From contig CP091035.1 in the NCBI GenBank assembly GCA_039725955.1, positions 372,001 through 436,000 on the forward strand: a stretch of DNA of 64,000 nt, written 5' to 3'. The translations under genes were made by a program, and so were the position numbers. How positions within the stretch are numbered: the first letter of the stretch is position 1; the number at the start of each line of letters is the position of its first letter. The notes under the pieces are model-generated. The model saw nothing but the letters and a program-made list of their open reading frames with translations. It did no database searches and was not told the origin of the DNA. This stretch comes from Sinorhizobium sp. B11 (GTDB taxonomy: Bacteria; Pseudomonadota; Alphaproteobacteria; Rhizobiales; Rhizobiaceae). Shown in pieces: positions 46,653 through 55,910 of the stretch.

Positions 46653-47063
46653 CTAGAAGCGGCCGCGTACGTTTTCGTACAGATCCCGCAAATCCTCGAG
46701 CCCTCGGTCGTAGCGCGTTCGCCTCGGCGACGCCCGAAACCCGGCAATCGCGAGAGCAACAACTGCTGCGGCCGTGGCAACGGCGCCGAGGGTGGATAGC
46801 GGGTAAAGCTTTACCGTGGCTTCCGTCTGCCGGACCACCTGACGAGCCCCACCTTTAACGGCGACGGAGGCGTCGGCCACTTGCTGGCGAAGCGCTTCCA
46901 ATTGTTTCCGAAGGACGCCGATCTCCTTTTCGGCATTGAACTCGGGCTGCGGGGGAATACCGACTGACGCCGTGTTGGTGTCTACAATGGCACGTGGCAC
47001 AGGTTCGCCAATCCTCGCTCCTTCGGACACCAGCGGTTTCGTGATAATCTTCTTTGCAGGCAT
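46653..47063 (-). CDS. DUF883/YqjD-like membrane-anchored protein
   Basis: A 136-residue product with GAAGGAGGACGATC before the ATG. A basic N-terminus and linker are followed by a coiled coil (AEKEIGVLRKQLEALRQQVA), the Gly/Arg hinge GGARQVVRQTE, and a membrane segment (LGAVATAAAVVALAIAGF). The C-terminal tail (RGLEDLRDLYENVRGRF) is charged. The layout is that of the DUF883 group, as at 21580-22035, though the tail after the helix is longer than usual. It lies upstream of the inverted-repeat gene on the same strand with a 70-base gap. Confidence 0.7.
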   Translation of the reverse strand: MPAKKIITKPLVSEGARIGEPVPRAIVDTNTASVGIPPQPEFNAEKEIGVLRKQLEALRQQVADASVAVKGGARQVVRQTEATVKLYPLSTLGAVATAAAVVALAIAGFRASPRRTRYDRGLEDLRDLYENVRGRF

Positions 47064-47411
47064 GATCGTCCTCCTTCATGAAGCGCCGAGCGCGCATCCA
47101 ACGATTATGCCTCACGGGCGATTTTTGTTCCGGAAAGCGTGAGAACCACGTTGCGCAACGAATTGGATTGCACAACCCCGCCGCGTTGCTTTGGGCGACC
47201 GGCTGGGATTAATGGTTTCCTGTGATGTTGCCCGGAAACTGTGCCGTTGTCGGTGCGATGACTATCGTCAAGTCTTCCTCAGTTCTTGCCTCAACGGGAG
47301 CAGAGCACGCCCACCCGATTGAAGCAGGACGTTCTGTGAGGCCCTGCGTGGGCTCGGTTCGCCTCTAGTTCGACCCCAGGCTCCAGCACCTGAAGCCCCT
47401 GTCGCAGCGCC
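47064..47411. other. Intergenic, nothing recognised
   Basis: GGAAC occurs on the minus strand near 47130 but without a correctly spaced CGTT. Confidence 0.35.
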
Positions 47412-48299
47412 TCATTCGCCCAAGCGCTGAGGCTTCAGCATCTCAGCCATCCGTTTAGCGTTCTTGATTGAGTTGCCGTCGCGGTCGTTGTTGAAATAGA
47501 CCCATATGGTCTTGGCGCCACTTTGGCCTATGCGCTCTGCCCACAGCTCGAGCTCGGCGTCGCTGTAGTCGTGGCGATACCATTTTTCGATCCCGTGGAA
47601 ACGGACGTAGACGTCATCCCCGGTGCACACGAGTTCGTCTGGCAACCGAGGTCCACTGCAGGCGCAAAATATCGTCCCAGCCGCTTTGAACGCAGCATAA
47701 ACCTCCGGGTTCCACCAGCTTTTGTGACGGAATTCGATGACGTTTCGACGTCGGTGATCGAGCTGCGACAAGATCGATTGCAGCATTTCCGGCGAGTATC
47801 GTATGCTCGGCGGCAGCTGAAACAGGAAACATCCCATTCTCGGTCCAAGCAGGTCGGCAATATAGCCGAAATCGTCGATGAGAATTTGTGTCTGCTGAAA
47901 ACGCTGGACATGGGTGATGAGCTCACACACCTTGACCGTGTAGACGAAACCGGGAAGCGCCTGTCGTATCCAGGTCTTGACCGCGCCAACCGTTGGCCAG
48001 GAATAAAACGGGGCATTGAGTTCCACTGTCTTGAAGCTGGCCTGGTAGATCGAAAACAACTCGTTCGACGGGGTATCGGTTGGATAAAAAGACCCTTTCC
48101 AGTGCCAGTAGTACCATCCGGAACAACCAACATGGATGCGGCCCGTAACATCGCGATTCGGTACTATCGGGGACGGATCTCCGGCAAGACGGGCGAGGTG
48201 CATCTTGGCAGCCCGCGTGACATTGGCATCGCGCTGCTTCTGCCGACGTTCCGCGCGCCTGGCCCGCCTCATGGCGATCTCTTCGGCGGTGCGCTCCAC
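47412..48299 (-). CDS. DUF72 (YecE-like) protein
   Basis: A 295-residue product from a GTG at 48299 (or 287 from the ATG at 48275, which has GAAGAG upstream). The N-terminal 50 residues are basic and likely disordered. The DUF72 TIM-barrel-like fold begins with IHVGCSGWYYWHWKGSFYPT. It continues with FKTVELNAPFYSWPT, the conserved F-x-x-Q-L-P-P (FLFQLPPSIRY), and IEFRHKSWW, and ends near IWVYFNNDRDGNSIKNAKRM. DUF72 proteins are widespread; no reaction is firmly known. Confidence 0.9.
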   Translation of the reverse strand: MERTAEEIAMRRARRAERRQKQRDANVTRAAKMHLARLAGDPSPIVPNRDVTGRIHVGCSGWYYWHWKGSFYPTDTPSNELFSIYQASFKTVELNAPFYSWPTVGAVKTWIRQALPGFVYTVKVCELITHVQRFQQTQILIDDFGYIADLLGPRMGCFLFQLPPSIRYSPEMLQSILSQLDHRRRNVIEFRHKSWWNPEVYAAFKAAGTIFCACSGPRLPDELVCTGDDVYVRFHGIEKWYRHDYSDAELELWAERIGQSGAKTIWVYFNNDRDGNSIKNAKRMAEMLKPQRLGE

Positions 48300-48649
48300 C
48301 TTTTCAACCCAAGTGACGAAAGCGTTGGGGCGTCATTTGCTCAACCTTGTGCTGGTCGCTCGAAATCCATCCTTGGTGTAACCCAAACGAAGGAGGCAGG
48401 TTCCACCCGCGGGTGCGCAGTCGTGCGACGTCAACCGGTGCACCGGCACCCGTATGGCAGGCAATCTCGAGAATCTCCGTGCGGTTTCGCCGGGCCGAAT
48501 CATTGCGTTAGGCTCCGTTTAGCGGGCTGGCCAAGCACCTGATTAGGAGAATGCGTCTTGCCTAGTTTCAGTGAAGAGACTTCGCCCTTGATTTCAGGCA
48601 TATGGCAATGACGATGACGCTGCCTCAGGCTCAGCAGCGGGCACAGGCA
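48300..48649. other. Intergenic, no gene seen
   Basis: No recognisable frame; the + strand frame through the DUF72 gene (47523-48542) is its antisense shadow. Confidence 0.4.
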
Positions 48650-48931
48650 TCAGTGCAGCGCTACTTTTTCAGGCTTCCGATTTGAGAACTGGTATACCAT
48701 CACAATTCCCTGCTCGAGCAGCAGTTCGGCAACTTCGAGGTCGCGCGATCCGAGATCGCAACACATCCCGCGAATGGTGTTCATGACGGACAAAGAATTT
48801 TCCACGAACCGAGCGTCTCCCTCACCCTTGGCTTTGTCGGCAGATGCTTCAAGCGCGTCTGCCACTGTCTCGAGCAGGTTGGTGCGTTCGAGAAGCGTCA
48901 TTGCAGTCAAGGTTTTCGATATTCCGTGCAT
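48650..48931 (-). CDS. Hypothetical helical protein, possible paralogue of 42257-42559
   Basis: A 93-residue product from the ATG at 48931 with GGGAGAA upstream. Helical, with LLERTNLLETVADALEASAD, then EGDARFVENSLSVMNTIRGM and DLEVAELLLEQGIVMVYQFS. The spacing of conserved Leu, Glu and Asp positions matches the protein at 42257-42559. No named family. Confidence 0.65.
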   Translation of the reverse strand: MHGISKTLTAMTLLERTNLLETVADALEASADKAKGEGDARFVENSLSVMNTIRGMCCDLGSRDLEVAELLLEQGIVMVYQFSNRKPEKVALH

Positions 48932-49522
48932 GTTGTTCTCCCGGCGCGGGCGAGGATCGCGGCGCAGCAAATGTGAGGGTCTATCAACAGTCGCAGTCAT
49001 GTGGCGATGCGTCGCGTGCGCTGCAAGTCATGGCTGCCCCGCGTATGTTGTATGGTATTTGTCCTGGCCTTACCGGCTTACACTGCGGCGAACCCCGGGA
49101 GCGTCTGCAATGACCCGCCCAATTTGCCCCACCTGCACAGAACGTTTTTGAGAGATCTCTCACATGAAAGCGCGCCCCATAAACATGCGGTGGCGATGAA
49201 AAGAACGAATGTTTCGCGCGGCGGAAACAGACCGTCGGACCCCTTGCGACCGAAGACTGCATCAAGCAGCCTTGTTGTGGCGACGGGACTGACGGCATAG
49301 CCATGGAGGACGTTGGTCTCCCCAGTGGAAGCTGCCGAGTTCGAAGAAGGCTCTGTGATTGCGCTGCCGTCAGCATTGTTCTCTCTCGATCTTCGCTTTT
49401 GCTTCCAACCCGCGATGGCAAGGAAATCCGCTCGTTGATCCGCCAGATGTGAGCCGCATCTGGACGCCGCGTCGGAAGCTGCTATGTTCTGCTTTCGTTT
49501 CAACGGACCGGCCTTCTGACCA
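48932..49522. other. Intergenic, no convincing gene
   Basis: Overlapping frames on both strands without signatures. The frame upstream of dinB does not match the family N-terminus. Confidence 0.35.
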
Positions 49523-50613
49523 ATGGACGCTACTGCCTTGCCTGTGAGGAAAATCATCCGTGTGGATATGGATGCCTTCTATGCATCGGTCGAGCAGCGC
49601 GACAATCCGGAGCTTCGCGGCAAACCGGTGGCTGTTGGCGGAGGAGCCGCCCGTGGCGTCGTTGCAGCGGCTACGAGGCGCGGGAATTCGGGGTTCGCTC
49701 TGCAATGGCGTCGGTCACTGCGGCAAGGAAGTGCCCGGACCTGATTTTCGTGAAGCCGCGGTTCGAAGTCTATCGTGCCATCTCGCAGCAGATCCGCGAG
49801 ATCTTTGCGGAGTACACGCCGGTGATCGAGCCTCTGTCGCTCGACGAAGCCTATCTCGACGTCACCGAAAATCTCAAAGACATGCCGGTCGCCACCGAGA
49901 TTGCGCTGGAGATCCGTGCAAAGATCAAAGCGGTAACCGGGCTGAACGCTTCGGCAGGCATCTCCTACAACAAGTTTCTCGCGAAAATGGCCTCGGACTT
50001 GAACAAGCCGAACGGCCAGGCGGTTATCACGCCGAAGAAAGGAGCGGCGTTCGTGGAGCAACTCGCGGTCAACAAATTCCATGGCGTCGGCCCGGCCACG
50101 GCAGAGAAGATGCGCCGGCTCGGCATCGAGACCGGTGCGGATCTGAAGGCAAAGCCCCTGATGTTCCTCGTCGACCATTTCGGGAAATCCGGCCCTTACT
50201 TCCATGGCATTGCGCGAGGCATCGATGCGCGCCAGGTCCGGCCAGATCGGGTGCGCAAATCAGTCGGAGCGGAAGATACATTTACCGTCGACATCAGCGA
50301 TCTCGATCTCGCGACCAGCGAGCTGCGGCCACTTGCCCAAAAGATCTGGTCTTACTGCGAAGCCAAGGGTTTCAGCGGCAAGACGGTGACGGTGAAGGTC
50401 AAGTATTCCGACTTCACCCAGGCGACCCGGAGCCGGACAAACCCCCTTCCCTATGCAGGCGTCGATGATATTCTTCGGGTCGCCAACGCCTTGCTTGCGG
50501 CTGTCTATCCGTTCAAGCGGCCGGTTCGGCTTCTCGGTGTGACACTGTCGTCCCTCACCAATGACAAGGACGCCCACGATTTGGAACAACCGCAACTCGG
50601 GCTGGGTTTATAA
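49523..50613 (+). pseudogene. dinB: DNA polymerase IV, frameshifted
   Basis: The first frame gives the Y-family start RKIIRVDMDAFYASVEQRDN and KPVAVGGGAARGVVAAAT. At about 49665-49672 the homology moves to the second frame, YEAREFGVRSAMASVTAARK (the normal continuation of this motif). That frame then runs intact through PLSLDEAYLDVTEN (catalytic Asp-Glu), ASAGISYNKFLAKMASDLNK, and VNKFHGVGPATAEKMRRLGI to the end. One missing base in GCAGCGGCTACG explains everything. DinB copies past lesions during stress. As read, no full protein is made, although the internal ATG at 49705 opens the second frame. Confidence 0.9.
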
Positions 50614-50640
50614 GTCAAGGAGTCTGGAGCGGAACCAGCA

Positions 50641-51397
50641 GTGAAAGCCGAAATGTTCCCACCCTGCATTCGCGTCATCGACCTTGAAACTGCCGGCAAT
50701 GGGCCGGCCGACGTCTGCGAGATTGGCTGGCAGGACGTCTTTCAGGGCGAGGATGGGCGGTGGCAGATCTCGGCGGAGCGCGGGCTCGGTGCTTGTGAAT
50801 CCTGGCCGGCCCATTTCAGCAGAGACCATGGCGATCCATCATATTCGGGATTGCGAAGTCTCAGGCGCACCGTTCTGGAGAGAGGTGGCGTCGAGCATTC
50901 TGCGGCCACCTCATCCGATAGTCGCCCTTGCCGCTCACCGGGCCGCTTTCTAGCAGCGCTACTGCACACCGAGACTGGCTGGGGCCACGCCTTGGATTTG
51001 CACCTGGAAATGTGCCTTGCGTGTATGGCCGGAGCTTCCGAAGTTCTCCAACCAGATGTTGCGATATCAGCGTGCGCCGGGAGGTCTGATCCACGAGATC
51101 GGCCTTCCTGCCCATCGTGCCATGCCCGACGCCTATGTCAGCGCCCACCATCTGCGTGACGAGTTGAATTCCGCTTCTCTGGACGAGCTCCTGTTGTGGA
51201 GTTCTGAACCTGGCCTGCTTCCGCGGGTCCCGGCCGGTCCTGACCGCGGGAAAAACTGGGACCGTCTGACTATCGATGCACTCACCACCTTTCTAAGCGA
51301 CCGCGACGTGGACGTTCGCTTCAGCGCTAAGACGGAGCTTCTGCAGCGAGGAGAAACGAAAAAAACGGCTATTCCCGTCCAGCAGACACTTTTTTAG
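50641..51397 (+). pseudogene. 3'-5' exonuclease (DnaQ-like), frameshifted and stopped
   Basis: The start FPPCIRVIDLETAGNGPADV and CEIGWQDVFQG carries the exonuclease motif I (D-x-E). At 50781-50785 an extra G in a GGG run shifts the frame; the other frame continues SVLVNPGRPISAETMAIHHI. It then meets TAG near 50952 where a Glu or similar codon would be expected (AAF-stop-QRY), and resumes with LRYQRAPGGLIHEIGLPAHR, AMPDAYVSAHHLRDELNSAS (motif III region, H-x5-D), to 51397. Two independent lesions mean a true pseudogene is likely. It lies 27 bases after the broken dinB and was probably in one repair operon with it. Confidence 0.85.
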
Positions 51398-51801
51398 TCA
51401 CGTCGCGCGACTAGCCCGGCCCTCGATCTGACATCGTCCGATGGTCTGACAGCGGTCTGCTACAACCGCCAAAAACGCGACTCGGTCTCGGCGGTATCGC
51501 GTTTTCGATCGATGATCGCCGAGCCGAACCTCAACCCGCGGTTTCTCGCACGGCAGACCTCGTCCATCGACTGCTCATCGTCAGCACGTCCTCGGCTTCG
51601 TTCGCATCTCTTCAGAGCGTCGGATGTCTACCAGGGGCGCCTCCTTGTCGGAATGGAGGCTCATATGCGCGATATCTTGGTTGCTCGACGCCGAGGGCAA
51701 CGAGTATCCGGAGCTTACCGTCTACCGAAAGGACGGAAACGAACTCTGCGTGTTCTATAATACGGCTTCGCCGTCATGCTCGCATTGAGCGCGGGAGAAA
51801 G
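51398..51801. other. Intergenic with one doubtful small frame
   Basis: A + strand frame at 51624-51788 (54 residues, ending LTVYRKDGNELCVFYNTASP and SCSH) reads somewhat protein-like but lacks a good ribosome site. It may be a gene remnant. Confidence 0.3.
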
Positions 51802-52289
51802 TCAGTTCCTAAGATCGACGCCCTCATCCTTCGAGAACTTCTCCATTGTGTCGAGTACTTCCTCTGGCGTGACGTCCTCCTGGAGCTCCTCTATCTCCGC
51901 CTTCTGTTCAAGGTCGACACCGATCTTTTCGGCGATGGCAGCGACAATTGTGAGGAGTTGCGTCGTCTCGTGCTCGGAAAGCAACGAGATCTGCAAGTTG
52001 AGGTCGGCCCGCTTGTCGTCGGCCTCGGCCATGCGATTCTGGCTGATCATGACGAAGGTGGAGATGAAGATCGCTTCCACCGACGCGACCATCGCCAGGA
52101 TGACGAGCGAAGGGTCGAATGCCGGAAGACGAAGGTCATTGAGCCGGCGAAGCGGGTGATTGCGGCCGCAGCCCGATCCTGCCTCGACGCCTTTCGAGCT
52201 TCGTCGCGCCGTCGTTGAAGAAGTGCGTCGATATTGCGATCGAGGCGGTTGGCAAGGCCTGGTTCCTGGTGAGTGGAGATGGGCGACAT
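51802..52289 (-). pseudogene. DUF1003 membrane protein with internal deletion
   Basis: The N-terminal frame (ATG 52289, GGAG upstream) gives the DUF1003 start, RNIDALLQRRRDEARKASRQ then DRAAAAITRFAGSMTFV. The family normally continues with a membrane helix and loop (W-x-x-x-N). Here that part is missing, and the sequence jumps into another frame at LPAFDPSLVILAM, followed by VASVEAIFISTFVMISQNRM and an intact C-terminus to 51802. A deletion of roughly 20-25 codons with a frame change near 52110-52130 is the simplest account. The remaining frame 51802-52092 could be translated alone but would lack the first helix. Confidence 0.85.
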
Positions 52290-52543
52290 GAGAAAGCTCC
52301 GAGTTTACCCTGGAACTTGGCGCCCGCCATCAAGTTCCGCCTCGGGCGCAGGCAGAGGCGACCAACAAAACGTTTTGTCGACGCCCCAAACGCAGCCTCT
52401 TGCATCATATGGAACCGTGGTGTCCGCGATGCGCGCCACGCTTTTCTTTCTTCTATGCATGTCGTCTGCAAGACCGCTGCACGGTCTGCGCGACTGAGCT
52501 CTCCGGTTTCGAGATGCGCCCCGGCGAGCAAGCCGGCTGCAGA

Positions 52544-53434
52544 TCAGAGCGACAGTTCCCTGGCCAGCGCGTCGATCTTCCTGCAGGCATCCCCGAACGG
52601 GTCGCGCGCCGGCACCAGGGGCGAAACCCCAAGGAGGAGGAGCGCTTTCAGGTGCTTCCAGCCACCTTCCTCGCCCAGCACCGGGGCATAGGATGTCATC
52701 ACGCCGGGCCTTTCGCCATAGAGGCGCTTGAACTCCGCGAAATTGGAGAAGGCCTCGTGGTTGTTGTCCACGAGATGGAAGCTCTCGGCCGCCGCACCTT
52801 CGGCCAGGATGGCCTCATGCGTATCGAGCAGAACGGCATAATATTCGAGCGGCATGTCGTCGGCCGGAGTGACCGGTGCAATGGTCGTGCCGTTGACGAG
52901 ATCCTTCACGCGGATCAGGACGCCGTTCAGAAACAGCGCATGGCCGGATGACAGGTAGAGATCGGAGTGCGGGGTGCGGCCGTCGAGCGCATGGCGGCGA
53001 ATGCGGACCGGCACGACGGCTTCCTGCCAGCGTGCGCCGTTCTTCCTGAAGGCCTGGCGGCCGACCCATCTGATCGGACGAGTGCTTCCATCCGGAAGGG
53101 CAACGCGATCGCCGACACGCAGATCCTCGACAGGCCTTTCACCACAATCCGTGAGGATACCCGTTCCCCGCAGGAAGCACTGCGGACCGCCGCCGCCACC
53201 GCCTCCGCCGGAACCACCGCTCCCCCCGGAGCCACCGTGCCCGCCGGAGCCGCCGTGTCCACCCGAGCCACCGTGCCCCCAACGGCGTCCCAATGCACTC
53301 GCGGGAGATGTGGAAATTGCCGTGGCCAATGCCGCCACGCCCGCGAGCCGAACACCGGCGGCAGCAGCGACACCTAGAAAATGTCTGCGCGCAGTATTGT
53401 GCGGCAGAAGTTTCGGATCTTCCGTGGATGACAT
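52544..53434 (-). CDS. Tat-exported Hint-domain protein with Gly-rich linker
   Basis: A 296-residue product from the ATG at 53434 with AAAGGAGATCACC upstream. The N-terminus has a twin-Arg signal (TARRHFLGVAAAAGV). Next is a Gly/Ser/His repeat (GGHGGSGGHGGSGG) and a poly-Gly run. A Hint domain begins at the Cys of QCFLRGTGILTDCGERPVED, with LRVGDRVALPDGSTRPIRWV, SGHALFLNG and the His-rich NNHEAFSNF. Hint domains carry out self-splicing or autocleavage in inteins and related secreted proteins. In this bacterial type the domain usually follows a secreted partner, so the protein may process itself outside the cell. The poly-Gly stretch is encoded by imperfect 9-bp repeats at 53190-53280. Confidence 0.85.
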   Translation of the reverse strand: MSSTEDPKLLPHNTARRHFLGVAAAAGVRLAGVAALATAISTSPASALGRRWGHGGSGGHGGSGGHGGSGGSGGSGGGGGGGGPQCFLRGTGILTDCGERPVEDLRVGDRVALPDGSTRPIRWVGRQAFRKNGARWQEAVVPVRIRRHALDGRTPHSDLYLSSGHALFLNGVLIRVKDLVNGTTIAPVTPADDMPLEYYAVLLDTHEAILAEGAAAESFHLVDNNHEAFSNFAEFKRLYGERPGVMTSYAPVLGEEGGWKHLKALLLLGVSPLVPARDPFGDACRKIDALARELSL

Positions 53435-53645
53435 GGTGATCTCCTTTCTGAAGCGGTCTCTGGGCCCTCCAAGTGGCATGAAGACCGGCAGTGTGAGGTT
53501 CTTCGTAAACAGGCAGAAATGAAGATAGGACTGCCGCGACAACCGGCCTCGGACCAAGGTCCTACCCGGGGACGATCAAAACAGCGTAAGCGGATCGTCC
53601 CTATTGAGTACTGGATTTAGTCATATCTGCATCTACGGATCATCT

Positions 53646-53912
53646 TCAGCTACGGCGGCGGGTCAGAAACCTGGTCACCCTACCGATCTTCAGATGTCTC
53701 TTGCGCAGGCTTTCGGACCAACGCGCAGAGCGCCTCATCGATGTTTGACAGATCTGGAGATGAAGGATCCGCAGCGGTGATCTGCATCGCTGGCTCGGCA
53801 AGCTGAACCGCTCGATCCGAGGCAACAAGCGAGACGCCATCTTCTCAAGAGTTAGAAGGCTCGACCCGTCGATCAATGCGAGGCTCCCGTGTTTGTCGTC
53901 AGGTCCAGACAT
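53646..53912 (-). CDS. Hypothetical protein coupled to 53912-54241, probably frameshifted
   Basis: The ATG at 53912 overlaps the preceding TGA (TGATG). The first frame (KHGSLALIDGSSLLTLEKMA) becomes Arg-rich after SRLLP. The alternative frame from that point reads ASDRAVQLAEPAMQITAADP then SSPDLSNIDEALCALVRKPA, ending QETSEDR near 53680, which is more protein-like. A single indel near 53830 may therefore break this gene. No family recognised. Confidence 0.45.
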   Translation of the reverse strand: MSGPDDKHGSLALIDGSSLLTLEKMASRLLPRIERFSLPSQRCRSPLRILHLQICQTSMRRSARWSESLRKRHLKIGRVTRFLTRRRS

Positions 53913-54241
53913 CAGCCGCTATCGCGGAGACGTTCGTTGGAGAGGCACGACCGGAGGTACTCCTCCAGCTCAATACATACGCTCTCATAATGGGCGAGAA
54001 TCAATTCGTGTTCGCCACCGTCGGTCTGGTATTTCGCTCTGGACTGCAATGCCTCGCCATAGGTCTCGATCAGTTCCGTCAACTGGTGCGCCGTTGACGC
54101 ATATGGCTGAAGGTCGGGATGCTTCTTCAGAAGTGCCTTCAGACCGAACTGGAAACTGTCAGGGTTAACTTCGTTCACTATTGATACCAAGAATACTGCA
54201 ACGAGCGCTGGATTTTGCGAAGTCGCACCTGAATGGGACAT
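53912..54241 (-). CDS. Hypothetical helical protein
   Basis: A 109-residue product from the ATG at 54241 with GGGA upstream. Helical throughout: ALVAVFLVSIVNEVNPDSFQ, then ALLKKHPDLQPYASTAHQLT and ELILAHYESVCIELEEYLRS. The stop overlaps the next gene's start. Together with 54363-54638 it forms a short minus-strand run of hypotheticals. Confidence 0.55.
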   Translation of the reverse strand: MSHSGATSQNPALVAVFLVSIVNEVNPDSFQFGLKALLKKHPDLQPYASTAHQLTELIETYGEALQSRAKYQTDGGEHELILAHYESVCIELEEYLRSCLSNERLRDSG

Positions 54242-54362
54242 GAAGATCCCGAGCGATGATGCCGGCCCCGCGTCGCCGCCAACAGCGATGGCGTTATGGT
54301 TGGGAGATCGGGGCCGGTAGCGATTTTGTGAAATCGTCAGCAATAGGATGTAATCGCTCGCC

Positions 54363-54638
54363 CTACGAGTACCGCGCACCAGAACGACGCAAGGACCGAC
54401 GTATACTGTCCTCGTCGCCTTCGACCTGTTCGCCGCCGTCTCGAAGCTTCGAGATTCCCAGCTGAACGACCTTGATCATATCGGTCATCCGCTGACCGTG
54501 GCTATCCTGGTATTGTTCCAGCGTAGGGGCATGAAGCGTAACATCGAGCAGCGCAGAAATGTGATCGTCTTTGACCGCTTTGGCGCCGACAGCCCAAACG
54601 CGGCTGAACAAAAGTCGATCCGATTCAGTTATTGGCAT
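54363..54638 (-). CDS. Hypothetical helical protein
   Basis: A 91-residue product from the ATG at 54638 (MPITESDRLLFSRVWAVGAK). The body includes DHISALLDVTLHAPTLEQYQ then HGQRMTDMIKVVQLGISKLR. The upstream frame is rejected as non-family. No family known; the size and helical nature resemble the next downstream gene. Confidence 0.5.
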   Translation of the reverse strand: MPITESDRLLFSRVWAVGAKAVKDDHISALLDVTLHAPTLEQYQDSHGQRMTDMIKVVQLGISKLRDGGEQVEGDEDSIRRSLRRSGARYS

Positions 54639-54899
54639 GACGACCCGCTTGCGCGCCCCCGCGTCGTGTAAAGTGGTGAAGCTAGCGGGCTGCCTGCGGT
54701 CATCAACCGGACTAAAGTCCGATTCTGCGCCGCAACCACGCGTTGGTACGGTAGCGTACAAGCGACTTGCCCTGGCTCCAATGTGCCTGCTTCAGCTGGT
54801 CAGTTTGCCTTCAACTTCAGGCGGTGTGACGCCTTGCCCGCAGAATGCGCCCATCCCTGCCACGGCGTTAACCCCGCCGTACCAGATGCGGCCAACGTT

Positions 54900-55136
54900 T
54901 CATCGCCGCCATTGCAGCTGAAATGCTGATTGTCTTTTCAGGCCAGCCAACTTGCCGGCTCTGAGCTGCCATTGGTCGGATAACGCAGACCGCGCGTCCA
55001 GGCTGTTGAAATAAGGGAGGAGGTCGTCGGTCTGGAATAGCACTGTTTTCGGCGTCCCGGCGAAAATGAGGAAATGCGACTTCTTTTCGAAGCGCCACAA
55101 TATCTTGGTGACGGACGCTCCGGCCCCATGTTCCAT
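54900..55136 (-). CDS. Hypothetical protein divergent from a metallophosphoesterase
   Basis: A 78-residue product from the ATG at 55136. The sequence ASVTKILWRFEKKSHFLIFA, then GTPKTVLFQTDDLLPYFNSL and DARSALSDQWQLRAGKLAGL, is convincingly protein-like and beta-rich at the start. Its ATG is only a few bases from the divergent ATG at 55139, so little promoter space exists between them. No family named. Confidence 0.55.
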   Translation of the reverse strand: MEHGAGASVTKILWRFEKKSHFLIFAGTPKTVLFQTDDLLPYFNSLDARSALSDQWQLRAGKLAGLKRQSAFQLQWRR

Positions 55137-55138
55137 CA

Positions 55139-55636
55139 ATGATCTTCTTTACCAGCGATACCCATTTTGGCGATCCACGTGTCCTCAGGATTGACCGACG
55201 TCCTTTCCCAGACATGGCCGCCCACGATGTGGCGCTGATCCAAAACTGGAATGGCCTTGTCGGCGAAGATGACGATGTCTGGCATCTCGGCGATTTCATG
55301 TCGGCCCGCGCAGGCGATTGCGACCAGCTTCTATCGCGCTTGAAGGGGCGCAAACACCTGGTAGTTGGTAATAACGATCCAACAACGACCACTGAAGCGA
55401 AGGGTTGGGCGAGCGTCCAACACTATGCCGAAATACGCACTGACGATCATCACCTGATCCTCTGCCATTACGCTTTCAGGACGTGGAACCAAATGGGCAA
55501 GAAATCGATCAATCTGCACGGCCACTCGCACGGGCGTCTAAAACCGCTGCCTCGCCAATTCGACGTCGGCGTGGATGCGCAGGAATTGCGCCCGATGAGG
55601 TTGGAGCAGATCGTGAAACGCGGGCGCGCTAGCTGA
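55139..55636 (+). CDS. Calcineurin-like metallophosphoesterase
   Basis: A 165-residue product with the metal-site motifs in order: SDTHFGD (D-x-H), DDVWHLGDF (G-D), LVVGNNDP (G-N-N-D), LCHYAFRTWN and HLHGHSHGR in the form NLHGHSHGR. This is the small, YfcE/MJ0936-like metallophosphoesterase type; substrates vary and cannot be assigned. All catalytic residues appear present. No strong ribosome site is seen. Confidence 0.9.
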   Translation: MIFFTSDTHFGDPRVLRIDRRPFPDMAAHDVALIQNWNGLVGEDDDVWHLGDFMSARAGDCDQLLSRLKGRKHLVVGNNDPTTTTEAKGWASVQHYAEIRTDDHHLILCHYAFRTWNQMGKKSINLHGHSHGRLKPLPRQFDVGVDAQELRPMRLEQIVKRGRAS

Positions 55637-55910
55637 TCTTCGTTACCAAGCCTTTTGTGGGTGCCGCCAGCGTCAGGCGCCTCGACGCGGACCCTGCCTT
55701 GAAAACGCCCGCTTGGGCGTTTGGCCGGTGCATGGTTTGGACGGAGACGGCGATGTCGAGGGGGACGTAAGTCGGTGAGTTACGTGCGAAAGCTGCTTGG
55801 CCAACCTCGGCGATTGGAACTCGTCACTGGTGACATCGACTTTTTCGCGATGGAAACGTTAGGCTCATTTCACCGCCTAGCGATACTCCCGGCAGCCAGT
55901 CACGCATGGT

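Noticed and set aside
47523..48542. 339-codon + strand frame
   Set aside because: Antisense to the DUF72 gene, which has clear family motifs on the other strand.
53190..53285. Tandem repeat as a regulatory satellite
   Set aside because: It is the coding sequence of the Gly/Ser/His linker of the Hint protein.
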